From Galactobacter caseinivorans (lineage in GTDB: Bacteria > Actinomycetota > Actinomycetes > Actinomycetales > Micrococcaceae): DNA of 64,000 nt. Every line of letters begins with the position of its first letter. Positions within the stretch are counted from its first letter, which is position 1. Where the stretch lies: the NCBI RefSeq assembly GCF_003640665.1, contig NZ_QQXL01000001.1:310001-374000 (forward strand), written 5' to 3'. The notes under the pieces are model-generated. The model made no database searches. It saw nothing but the letters and a program-made list of their open reading frames with translations, and had not been told where the DNA came from. The position numbers were made by a program, and so were the translations under genes. Below, one piece after another: positions 1 to 7,374 of the stretch.

Positions 1-1164
1 TGCCGTATCGATGATGACGATCCAGTACACGGCGTTGGGCAGCGAGTTCAAGGCGTTGCCGATGGTCATGATCAGCAGCACCGCCCAGACGGTGTCCACG
101 GTGGGGATGAGGCAGAAGCAGATGGTCGTCAGCAACAGGGATCCGGCGGCAAAACCGCTGCGGGCAATCCAGAGGCTGCCGGTCTTGCGGCGCAGCCAAT
201 CTGAAATCCGGCCGCCGAGGAGGACGGTGAAGCAGGCGCCAATCCAGGGGATCATGCCGAGGTACCACAAGGAGCCAAGGTTGAAGCCAAAGTTGTCCTG
301 CAGGTACTTGGGTGTCCAGGTCAGAATCATGAAGTTCACGTACTGGAAGGCGAAGTATCCAATGGCGTTCAGGACCAGGGTGCGGCTCTTGAAGAAGGCC
401 CACCAGGGCAGCTTCTCGTCTTCCGTGGACACGCTGCGCTCGTCGGCGAGCATGTCATCCGTGTTGCGAATGACGGCCAGTTCTTCCGGAGAAACGCGGG
501 GGTTGTTCTCTGGGCGGTCGGTGAAATAGCGCAACCAGAAGAACAGCCAGATCAGTCCCACCACGCCGAGGATGATGAACATCCAACGCCAGCTACCGGT
601 GGCGGTCAGGAGGAACACGGCGATGGGCGCCGCAAGCATGGCGCCAAGGGGGGTGCCAAGCAGGCCGAGTGAGGCAGCAAAGCCGCGCTCGCGGACCGTG
701 GCCCAGTTGGCCATGGTGCGGTTAATAGTGGAGAAGGTGGGGCCCTCTGCTACTCCGAAGAGGATGCGGAAGACCGCAAAGCCGACCAGCGCTGAGCCGC
801 CGAAGAGGGCGATGCCGATGTCTCCGGCGAACGCCATGCCGACCTCAAAGATGGACCATAGCGACACGGCCCAGATCCAGACCCAACGCGGGCCCTTGCG
901 ATCCGCCAGGATGCCGCCGATCAGGGCGCCGACCATGTACCCGTAGCCGAAGTAACCCAGGACCTGGCCCCAGGCCACCTTGTCCAGGCCAAACTCTTCA
1001 ATCATGGGGTTGGCGGCGTAGGAGATGGCTCCACGGTCCACATAGTTGATGACCGTGATGATCACGACCAACATGAAAATGGTGTAGCGGAAATTGGGAT
1101 TGAATGGCCTGTTGATCGCTGGGCCTCGCTTGGAGGCCTTGCGGGCCGCGTTGGGATTGTTCAT
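1..1164 (-). CDS. MFS transporter, probable anion:cation symporter (ACS) type, C-terminus cut by window edge
   Basis: Reading the minus strand from the ATG at 1164 gives 388 uninterrupted codons that run off the left edge, so the C-terminus is missing. The N-terminal tail is short and basic (MNNPNAARKASKRG), followed by a first membrane segment ending in NYVDRGAISYA. This NYxDR motif in helix 1 is typical of the ACS branch of MFS (hexuronate, galactonate, glucarate and related organic-anion carriers). A loop 2-3 motif (GGILADRKGPRWVW) follows. Many hydrophobic segments and a central hydrophilic loop (about residues 205-235) are seen. The likely role is proton-coupled uptake of a sugar acid at the cytoplasmic membrane; the substrate cannot be read from sequence. 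The adjacent LacI gene on the same strand is its probable regulator. Confidence 0.85.
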   Translation of the reverse strand, partial: MNNPNAARKASKRGPAINRPFNPNFRYTIFMLVVIITVINYVDRGAISYAANPMIEEFGLDKVAWGQVLGYFGYGYMVGALIGGILADRKGPRWVWIWAVSLWSIFEVGMAFAGDIGIALFGGSALVGFAVFRILFGVAEGPTFSTINRTMANWATVRERGFAASLGLLGTPLGAMLAAPIAVFLLTATGSWRWMFIILGVVGLIWLFFWLRYFTDRPENNPRVSPEELAVIRNTDDMLADERSVSTEDEKLPWWAFFKSRTLVLNAIGYFAFQYVNFMILTWTPKYLQDNFGFNLGSLWYLGMIPWIGACFTVLLGGRISDWLRRKTGSLWIARSGFAAGSLLLTTICFCLIPTVDTVWAVLLIMTIGNALNSLPNAVYWIVIIDTA

Positions 1165-1256
1165 CAACGCTCTCGCTCTCTAGGTGGTGGGCGTCTTTGC
1201 CCTGTGGAGGATGACTGGCGGTGCTGTGTCGGGACGCTACAGGCAAAATCCCAAGC

Positions 1257-1272
1257 ACACAATCGTTTGTGT
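1257..1272. promoter_or_regulatory. Candidate LacI-type operator
   Basis: The 16-bp imperfect palindrome ACACAATCGTTTGTGT has 6-bp arms (ACACAA/TTGTGT) around TCGT. It lies about 93 bp upstream of the MFS start at 1164 and beyond the end of the lacI-type gene at 1370. Size and symmetry suit a LacI-family dimer; the link to the neighbouring regulator is inference. Confidence 0.45.
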
Positions 1273-1369
1273 TGTGTGAAGTTGTGGCGGAGCTCACTGA
1301 GGTGGGCGGGCGCGGGGCGCCCGCTGGCAGGTGTGGGCGGGTGGGGGGTGAGGTGTGGTGCGCCCTGGG

Positions 1370-2401
1370 TTAGGGCTGCACGGGTACGCCGCTGGAGGCG
1401 CGGATGATGAGGGCCGGCTCCAGCTGTTCGCTTACCGGATCCTCCCCGGCCATTTTTTGCATCAGCAGCTCAAAGGAGCGGTAGCCCATCTGATGCATGG
1501 GTGAGCGCACGGTGGTGAGCGGTATGGGCAGCTCCACGGCCAGGGAGGTGTCATTGAACCCCACCAGGGCCACGTCGTCTGGGATCGCAATTCCGTGATC
1601 ACGGAGCACGCCAATAGCGCCGATGGCCGCAAAGTCGTTAGTGGCAAAAATAGCATTCGGGACGGTGCCCGCGGAAAGAATCTGTTCAGTAGCCATTCTT
1701 CCGCCCGCCGCATCGAAGGGGCCGTAAACAATTCGATGGTCGGGCACGTCAATGCCTGCTTCCCGGAAGCCGTCTACCACTCCGCGCACACGATCCGCTG
1801 CGGTGGACGCATAGCGTTGGCCCGCCAAGATTCCCACGTCCAAGCGACCCGTCTCGATGAGGTGGGCGGCCACGAGCCGCCCGCCCGCGTAGTCGTCGCA
1901 CGTCACCGAGACGTGCGCTGGATTGCGCCTGCTGACCAGCACCAGCGGGAATTCATCTTCCTTGAGCTCATCGAGGAATGGATCCTCAAGGTGCGCGTCG
2001 CCGAAGATCAGTCCGCCCACACGGCGGTCAATCATCATCTCCGTGCGGTCCCGCCTGCGCTGCTTCTGGTCCAAGGAGTTGGTGGCAAAGGTGGAATACC
2101 CATGGGCAATCGCCGCCTCTTCAATTCCTTCGTAGATGGTTGCCAAGACAAAGTCCTGGAGGCGCGGAACAATGACTCCCACGAGATGGCTGCTGGCAGT
2201 TCTCAGGTTAGAGGCGTAAATATTGCGGCTGTATTGAAGGCGTTGTGCAACTTCCCTGATCCGATCCACCGTCTCTTGTGAGGCCCATTGGAGCACCTCG
2301 CTTTGTTTGGCGTTCAGTACCCGCGAGACGGTGGAGACGTTCACCCCAGATTCCTTGGCGATCATGCGAAGGGTCACTGGGCGAGCGTGGATGCCGGCCA
2401 T
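1370..2401 (-). CDS. LacI-family transcriptional regulator
   Basis: 343 residues, the usual length for the family. The N-terminal helix-turn-helix and hinge are clear (TLRMIAKESGVNVSTVSRVLNA, here residues about 11-32), followed by a periplasmic-binding-protein-like effector domain with the usual GFNDT motif near residue 285. The ATG at 2401 has a strong AGGAGG ribosome-binding site on the minus strand. It lies directly upstream of the truncated MFS transporter gene on the same strand, with about 205 bp between them that contains a palindrome. The likely role is sugar- or sugar-acid-responsive repression of the transporter. The effector is unknown. Confidence 0.93.
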   Translation of the reverse strand: MAGIHARPVTLRMIAKESGVNVSTVSRVLNAKQSEVLQWASQETVDRIREVAQRLQYSRNIYASNLRTASSHLVGVIVPRLQDFVLATIYEGIEEAAIAHGYSTFATNSLDQKQRRRDRTEMMIDRRVGGLIFGDAHLEDPFLDELKEDEFPLVLVSRRNPAHVSVTCDDYAGGRLVAAHLIETGRLDVGILAGQRYASTAADRVRGVVDGFREAGIDVPDHRIVYGPFDAAGGRMATEQILSAGTVPNAIFATNDFAAIGAIGVLRDHGIAIPDDVALVGFNDTSLAVELPIPLTTVRSPMHQMGYRSFELLMQKMAGEDPVSEQLEPALIIRASSGVPVQP

Positions 2402-2538
2402 GCTGCAGCCTCCTGGGGTGCTTGAGGAAATCGATTCTGCTGCTCGTCAATTTAGCCTAGCTCGCTCGGTCCGCCCGCCGCTGGCTCCACGTGAGGAAGG
2501 ATGGCCACCTGCCTTGACTCTGGCGCCACTGCTCAATC

Positions 2539-2561
2539 TGTCCGCGGACTGTGCGCGGACA
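2539..2561. promoter_or_regulatory. Perfect inverted repeat upstream of the MHS transporter gene (candidate operator)
   Basis: Arms TGTCCGCG and CGCGGACA are perfect 8-mers separated by 7 bases (GACTGTG). The site lies within the 334-bp divergent interval between the LacI gene (start 2401) and the transporter start (2736). It has no T-run and is far from any gene end, so a binding site is more likely than a terminator. I see no confident promoter hexamers in the rest of this interval. Confidence 0.4.
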
Positions 2562-2735
2562 AACGCTGTCTTGCCTCAGCGTTGCGTAATGTTCCACGCG
2601 TCAGCGCCCTGCGAGCAACGCTGGCGACAAGATGAGCCTTGGCAGGGATCAGAGTTCAGTGAACGCGGTGCAGTCAGCAACGCCAGTCAGCCTTTTGCCC
2701 TTTCGCAACTGAGGGCCTATCGAAGGAATATCACC

Positions 2736-4109
2736 ATGAGCATTCCAGGGAAGACGCCGCAACCGGCAGGGACGGGAGCAGCGCCGCACGCGGAGTCCAG
2801 CTCATGACCGGCGGCATCGGGTGGGACAGGTCCGTCACAGCTGAAGACCCTGCTTGGCATCGGCGCGGGCAATGCCGTCGAGTGGTTTGACTGGGCCATC
2901 TACGCCACCTTCGCCTCCTTCATTTCCACGCAGCTCTTCTCCAAGGCAGACCCCACCTCCGCGTTCCTGGCCACCACCGCGATCTTCGCCGTGGGTTTTG
3001 TTGCCCGGCCGTTCGGTGCGACCGTCTTTGGGCTGATCGGGGACAAGGTGGGTCGCAAGGCGGCCATGACCATGGCCGTGGGCCTGGGCTCCATCGGCTC
3101 GTTGATCATTGCGATCACGCCCACGTACGCCAGCATCGGGGCAGGCGCCTCGGTGATCCTCCTGGTGGCGCGGCTGCTGCAGGGGCTGGCGCACGGCGGA
3201 GAGCTGCCCAGCGCGCAGACCTACCTGGCGGAGGTGGCACCCGCGCCCAAGCGCGGCCTGTATTCCACCCTGATCTACTTCTCCGGGACCACCGGCATTG
3301 TGTTCGGCACCCTGCTTGGCGCGGTCCTTACCGTCGTTCTCACCCCGGAGCAGATGGCGAGCTTCGGATGGCGAATTCCCTTCGCGATCGGTGCCCTGTT
3401 GGGGCTCTACACCTTGGTGATGCGCTCGCGTCTGAAGGAGACCGACCAGTTCCAGGAGCAGAAGAGCGCCAAAGCGACCGCGGTCATCAAGGGCCCCTCG
3501 GCAATCTCGCAGATCCTGGCCAATTGGCGCCAGGCCCTGCAGGTGGTTGGCCTCACCGTGGGTTTGACGGTGGTCTACTACGTTTGGTCGGTTTCCACTC
3601 CTGCGTACGCCATCTCAACGCTCAAGATGGATCCAGCCACCGCCTTGTGGACGGGCGTTGCGGCGAACCTGGTCTTCATGGCGGTACTGCCGCTGTGGGG
3701 CAAGCTCTCAGACCGCATTGGTCGCAGGCCGGTCCTGCTCATAGCTAGCGTTGGTGCTGCGGTCCTGCAGTTCCCCATGTCTGCCCTGCTGCATGGAGAG
3801 GCCTGGCAACTGTTCGTCTCCATGTCCGTCATGCTCATCTTCATCGCGGCATCCTGCGCCATCGTTCCGGCGGTCTACTCGGAGCTGTTCCCCACCTCCA
3901 TCCGCACCATCGGCTCGGCTGTTCCTTACGCCATCGCGGTGGCAGCGTTCGGTGGCACCGCGGCGTTCCTTCAGGCCGGTTTCAGTGCGTGGTTTGGGCC
4001 GGTCAGTGGCCCGCATGCGTTCTCCATCTACATCATGGTGCTGCTCCTGATCAGCGCGCTCACCGTGATCAAGCTGCCAGAGACGCGGGGTAAGGTGCTG
4101 ACCGACTAG
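2736..4109 (+). pseudogene. MFS transporter of the metabolite:H+ symporter (MHS) family, interrupted by an in-frame TGA
   Basis: A good start exists at ATG 2736 (GAAGGA ribosome-binding site about 9 bases upstream), giving 23 codons (MSIPGKTPQPAGTGAAPHAE...) before a TGA at 2805-2807. The same frame then continues without a break to TAG 4107-4109. It encodes a full MHS-type transporter beginning LKTLLGIGAGNAVEWFDWAI, with the loop 2-3 motif GDKVGRKAAM and the GRRPVLL repeat of loop 8-9. NAVEWFDW in helix 1 is the hallmark of MHS carriers (citrate, ketoglutarate, proline/betaine, shikimate type). No ATG, GTG or TTG lies between the TGA and GTG 2991, which would remove helix 1. It may be inactive, may start at CTG 2841 or 2850, or the TGA may be a sequencing error. 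Confidence 0.75.
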
Positions 4110-4138
4110 GCGCCACGACGGCCCTAGAACGCTCCCGG

Positions 4139-4160
4139 ACCCCGGCCGTCTGGCCGGGGT
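4139..4160 (+). terminator. Hairpin after the MHS transporter
   Basis: A perfect 9-bp stem (ACCCCGGCC/GGCCGGGGT) with a GTCT loop, 30 bp after the TAG. There is no poly-T tail, as is common in high-GC Actinobacteria. Confidence 0.55.
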
Positions 4161-4212
4161 TCGTGCGGCATGCAGCGCCAACAACCATGTAGCACCAACA
4201 AAGGAGCCTCAC

Positions 4213-4335
4213 ATGAGACCGAAGGAGCGCCGCTCCATGGTCGTTCTGTGCGCAGTGATCCTTGTGGCCGCACTGGGCGTCTATCTTTTCCTGACCTCTG
4301 GCGCGCTCGGTGTGCTTTTTGATCCAGGAGAGTAG
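4213..4335 (+). CDS. Small single-span membrane protein, hypothetical
   Basis: A 40-residue frame, MRPKERRSMVVLCAVILVAA..., preceded by a clear AAGGAG ribosome-binding site (4201-4206) 6 bases before the ATG. It has a positively charged N-terminus (RPKERR), one hydrophobic segment of about 20 residues (VVLCAVILVAALGVYLFL) and a short tail ending in DPGE. Positive-inside topology would put the N-terminus in the cytoplasm. It sits between the MHS transporter terminator and the convergent HxlR gene, only 25 bp from the latter's stop. I do not recognise a family. The RBS and membrane design make it more than chance, but conservation is unknown. Confidence 0.5.
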   Translation: MRPKERRSMVVLCAVILVAALGVYLFLTSGALGVLFDPGE

Positions 4336-4360
4336 CGGGCCACGCCGCCGGTGCCTGCGC

Positions 4361-4744
4361 TCAGCCCACCAGCCGCTCGTCCTCGCGCTCATCAAAGGCG
4401 TTCCGAGAGAGCTGGACCTCCTCGATGTGGTCCTGAGCCCACGCGGCCAGCGCCGCCATGGGCTGGTGCAGGCTACGCCCCAGCGGGGTCAGCTCGTATT
4501 CAACCCGCGGTGGCATCTGGTCATATGCGGTCCTTGACACCACGCCGTCGCGCTCTAATTGGCGCAGCGTCTCGGAGAGAACCTTGCCGCTGATGCCACC
4601 AACCGCCTCCCGGATCTCGCCAAAGCGCAGCCGCCCCGGGTCCAGCGCCATCACGATCATGGCCGTCCATTTATTGGCGATGCGCGCCAGCGAGGTGCGC
4701 GACGGACACGTCGCCACCATGACATTCCACTCCGGCCGTTCCAT
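4361..4744 (-). CDS. HxlR-family winged-helix regulator
   Basis: 127 residues from ATG 4744. This start has a GGAGGGG ribosome-binding site; upstream in-frame codons would add over 140 non-homologous residues. The HxlR signature is present: an N-terminal cysteine (residue 13, ATCPSRTSL), then IANKWTAMIVMAL, LRFGEIREAVGGISGKVLSETLRQLERDGVVSR-type winged helix (split here by length), and YELTPLGRSL near residue 85-92. Members sense aldehydes, quinones or oxidants, often through the N-terminal cysteine. It is transcribed divergently from the SnoaL-like gene with a palindrome between them, so it probably controls that gene and itself. Confidence 0.92.
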   Translation of the reverse strand: MERPEWNVMVATCPSRTSLARIANKWTAMIVMALDPGRLRFGEIREAVGGISGKVLSETLRQLERDGVVSRTAYDQMPPRVEYELTPLGRSLHQPMAALAAWAQDHIEEVQLSRNAFDEREDERLVG

Positions 4745-4765
4745 GAAGCCCCTCCGGTTACGTTG

Positions 4766-4781
4766 AGGTAACAGGTTACCT
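4766..4781. promoter_or_regulatory. Candidate HxlR operator
   Basis: A perfect palindrome AGGTAAC-AG-GTTACCT in the 84-bp divergent interval between the HxlR gene (4744) and the SnoaL-like gene (4829). A partial extra half-site (GGTTAC) lies at about 4757-4762. HxlR-type regulators usually bind such sites between their own gene and the target. Confidence 0.6.
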
Positions 4782-4828
4782 ATTGTCACTATAGGGGGAC
4801 AAGGCAGCCGAAACCAAGGAAACCCCTG

Positions 4829-5230
4829 ATGATCGAGAAGACCCCCGCGTCCGTGGCCGCAACCTACTTTGATGCGCTGAGCCGCGGCGACGTACCCACC
4901 GTGATGAACCAGTTTGACCAGGAGGTGCTGTGGCACCAGCCGGGCACCAACCGCTTCTCCGGCGACTACCGCGGCGTGGAGGCCATTGGGGCCCTGATCA
5001 GCGGCATGATGGAGGTCAGTGACGGCACGTTTGCGCTCGCCGCGACGGGCTCGTACATGGTCAACGGCGAGTTGGTGGCCGTTCCGGTGCGTTTCACCGG
5101 CAAACGCGCCACCGGCGCCCTGGATCTGGCCGGAGTGGACCTGCTGACCGTCCGCGGCGGGAAGATCGTCGCCGCACACCTCTTCTCAGAGGACGCTTCG
5201 GCGGAGGACGCTTTCTGGGGCCAGTTCTGA
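4829..5230 (+). CDS. SnoaL-like / ketosteroid-isomerase-like (NTF2-fold) protein
   Basis: 133 residues. The N-terminal helix pattern (VAATYFDALSRGDVPTVMNQFDQEVLWHQPG) followed by alternating beta strands and a C-terminal IVAAHLFSEDASAEDAFWGQF is the NTF2-like SnoaL_2 layout. These are small alpha+beta barrels that bind or isomerise small hydrophobic molecules; many have no known substrate. The gene is divergent from an HxlR regulator, a pairing common in detoxification responses to aldehydes or quinones, so a stress or detoxification role is inferred. A weak promoter (TTGAGG 4763, CACTAT 4787, spacer 18) overlaps the palindrome at 4766-4781. Confidence 0.85.
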   Translation: MIEKTPASVAATYFDALSRGDVPTVMNQFDQEVLWHQPGTNRFSGDYRGVEAIGALISGMMEVSDGTFALAATGSYMVNGELVAVPVRFTGKRATGALDLAGVDLLTVRGGKIVAAHLFSEDASAEDAFWGQF

Positions 5231-5239
5231 CCCGGATAT

Positions 5240-6226
5240 TTATTCAGTGCTCGACGCCGCCCCGGTCGCCTTTGGCGGCCGGGGCGGTGCCGTGGAGCCT
5301 CGGGTGATCAGCTCCACCGCGATGGTGACGGCTCGAATGGAGCCCGCGTTCCCGGCCATGTGCGCCAGGAGTAGCCTCGCCGCCGCCTTGCCGGATTCGG
5401 CAAAGTCCTGCCGCACCGTGGTGAGGTCAAGCGCCTTGGCCAGGTCACCGTCGTCGTATCCGGTGAGGGAGATGTCCTGGGGGACACGCACGCCGGCCGC
5501 CTTGAGCAACCCCGCCACCTGCGCGGCAATGGCGTCGTTGCTGGCGACGATTGCCGTGGCGGCACCCAAGTGCTGCACCAGCTGCTGGTCAGCCACCAGC
5601 CGGCGAGGCGCTCCCAACTCCGCGACCAGACCCTCCCAGCGCAGCGACCCGGAGGCCACATAGTCCTCGGAGACCAATGGCTCGTGCACAAAGACCACCT
5701 CCGTGTGCCCCAACTGGCGCAGGTGTCTGCCGAGCAGCCGCGCGCCGCGCTCATCGTCGCCGTTGATGGTGGTCAGGGCAGAGCCGATCACGTCCACGAG
5801 CACGGTGGGCAGCCCCGTGCGTTGCGAGAGCTCCTCGACTTCGGTGGAGGGGGGCACGCCCATGAGGATCACGCCGTCAATGTCCTCACGCACGGGAAGC
5901 ACCTGAAGCAGTGGCGAGGCAAGGGTGTTGGCCGCAGGGAGGTCGTGAATGATCACGTCGATGCGCGGTTCTGCCGCCTCCGCAAGGATCCCCTCTAGCC
6001 TGCGGTAATAGCTGGGGGAGCTGGAGAACGGGGCGGCGACGGCTATGGTCCGGCTGCGGCGTTGCGCCCCCGCCCGGTAGCCCAGGGCGTCCACCGCCGC
6101 CAGCACACGGGCGCGGGTTGCTTGCGCCACCTTGTGCGGATGGTTCAGAGAGAGGGACACCGTGGAGATGCTGACGCCAGCACGCTCGGCGACGGCGTAA
6201 ATCGTGGTGGAGTGCGGACCGGTCAT
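5240..6226 (-). CDS. LacI-family transcriptional regulator
   Basis: 328 residues. The N-terminal HTH (IYAVAERAGVSISTVSLSLN) and hinge (RVLAAVDALGYRAG) are followed by the ligand-binding domain, with ASNDAIAAQVAGLLKAAGVRVPQDISLTGYDD-type features (residues about 230-265). The start at ATG 6226 is supported by a TAGGCT -10 hexamer (6233-6238) ending 6 bases before it, so the mRNA is probably leaderless. The gene is divergent from the two esterase genes, and the 74 bp between them holds three short palindromes, so it most likely represses the esterases and itself. The inducer is unknown, perhaps an ester-derived or sugar-ester compound. Confidence 0.92.
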   Translation of the reverse strand: MTGPHSTTIYAVAERAGVSISTVSLSLNHPHKVAQATRARVLAAVDALGYRAGAQRRSRTIAVAAPFSSSPSYYRRLEGILAEAAEPRIDVIIHDLPAANTLASPLLQVLPVREDIDGVILMGVPPSTEVEELSQRTGLPTVLVDVIGSALTTINGDDERGARLLGRHLRQLGHTEVVFVHEPLVSEDYVASGSLRWEGLVAELGAPRRLVADQQLVQHLGAATAIVASNDAIAAQVAGLLKAAGVRVPQDISLTGYDDGDLAKALDLTTVRQDFAESGKAAARLLLAHMAGNAGSIRAVTIAVELITRGSTAPPRPPKATGAASSTE

Positions 6227-6300
6227 GCCGTGAGCCTATGCGTCGAAGAACTTCGCACAAAGCACTTTGATAAAAGATCTTCGAGTCGTAGTTTCTCTTC
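6227..6300. promoter_or_regulatory. Divergent LacI/esterase control region with three short palindromes
   Basis: Three palindromes are packed here: CGAAG-AA-CTTCG (6244-6255), CAAAG-CA-CTTTG (6258-6269) and AAGATCTT (6274-6281). Towards the esterases, TTGATA (6267-6272) and TAGTTT (6289-6294) form a -35/-10 pair with 16-bp spacing; towards lacI, TAGGCT is at 6233-6238 on the minus strand. Both -10 boxes end 6 bases before the start codons. A regulator bound at the palindromes would cover both promoters. Confidence 0.6.
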
Positions 6301-7374
6301 ATGTCACAAACAGCGAGGCGGAGAAGCAGGGCAGGTGAGTTAGAGGACCTCACCCAGGTCTTTGATCAATCACCGGCCCTAGTGCATCCCCTCGCTGATG
6401 AGAGCCTGGCGGAGCGTCGCCGCTTTGCTCGCGAGCTCTCTGACATCGTCGCCGCGCAGGTCGCACCCCCCATCGACCCAACGGTGACTATCGCCGGCGA
6501 GCAGATCGCCGGCCTTCCCATCCGGAGCTATACCCCCGGCGGATGGGACACCAACACGGGGCCGCTGCTGGTTTTTTTACACGGCGGCGGCTTCGTGTTC
6601 GGTGAACCGCATGAGCTCATCAACGACTCTCTCCTCAGTAACCGCGCGCGGTCCACGGGCGTGCGCATCCTTTCGCTGGGGTACTCCCTTGCCCCGGAGT
6701 TCCCGTTTCCTGCCGCTCGCGATGAGGCGACGCGCGTGTGGTTGGCCCTGCGAGCGGCCCACCCTGCCGTGCGGATGGGCCTTGGGGGCGTCTCCGCTGG
6801 TGCCGCGATCAGCATCAGCACAGTGCTGGAGCTGACGGCGTCCGGCGCCCCGTTGCCTGACTATCTCCTCCTGGAGGTACCTCCGGCCGGTCCCGATCCC
6901 GTGCCTGCCGAGCAGGATCTTGCGGGTGCGGACCCCCACCCTGGCGTTCGCGAGCAATGGGCGATCTATCCGCTCGCGCTGGCCGCGTACCGGGGCCGGC
7001 CGGGGGACCGCCTCCTGTCTTCCGACTCTCCGGACCCGTTGCGTTTGCCTCCCACACTGATCCTCATGGCAGAACATGACGCCCTGCGTCCGGGTGCCGA
7101 GGCGCTGGCGGCCAGACTGCACGCTGCCGGCACGGCGGTCACCTCGCAGGTCATTTCAGACACCATCCACGGCTCCATCGGAGCCACGCGAAGGTGCCAG
7201 GCGGCCCGGGAATGGGAGGCGGTCGTGGCGGGTTGGCTGGCGCAGCCGAGCGGACCAGACCGCGCTCCCTCTGAGTCAGCGCCCGGCGTTTCGCCCTCGT
7301 CAGAACCCGGTGGCTTGGCCCCCTTTGCACCCGGTGCCTTACCCCCCTCAGAAGGAGAACACCATGCCGCTTGA
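6301..7374 (+). CDS. Alpha/beta hydrolase, hormone-sensitive-lipase-type esterase
   Basis: 357 residues. The oxyanion-hole motif HGGGF is at residues 94-98, the nucleophile motif GVSAG has its serine at residue 165, and the acid and base are likely Asp260 (AEHDALRPG) and His290 (DTIHGS). This is the HSL (family IV) carboxylesterase layout, acting on short-chain esters in the cytoplasm; no signal peptide is seen. The last 45 or so residues are Pro/Ser/Ala/Gly-rich and look disordered. A -10 box 6 bases upstream suggests a leaderless transcript. The gene overlaps the next esterase gene by 11 bp, so the pair is one operon, probably under the divergent LacI protein. Confidence 0.92.
   Translation: MSQTARRRSRAGELEDLTQVFDQSPALVHPLADESLAERRRFARELSDIVAAQVAPPIDPTVTIAGEQIAGLPIRSYTPGGWDTNTGPLLVFLHGGGFVFGEPHELINDSLLSNRARSTGVRILSLGYSLAPEFPFPAARDEATRVWLALRAAHPAVRMGLGGVSAGAAISISTVLELTASGAPLPDYLLLEVPPAGPDPVPAEQDLAGADPHPGVREQWAIYPLALAAYRGRPGDRLLSSDSPDPLRLPPTLILMAEHDALRPGAEALAARLHAAGTAVTSQVISDTIHGSIGATRRCQAAREWEAVVAGWLAQPSGPDRAPSESAPGVSPSSEPGGLAPFAPGALPPSEGEHHAA

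Noticed and set aside
1595-2281. 228-codon open frame antisense to the LacI gene
   Set aside because: Shadow of the regulator; no start signal, no domain.
2307-2807. 166-codon open frame before the MHS gene
   Set aside because: Only its last 23 codons look like protein (the transporter N-terminus); the rest is chance openness in GC-rich DNA upstream of the good RBS and ATG at 2736.
2805-2807. TGA read as selenocysteine
   Set aside because: No hairpin typical of a SECIS, not at an enzyme active site, and MHS carriers are not selenoproteins.
4785-4796. GTCACTATAGGG, like the 3' part of a T7 promoter
   Set aside because: Only the CACTATAGGG core matches; the upstream TAATACGACT is missing and no phage gene is near. 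It is chance overlap with the divergent HxlR region.
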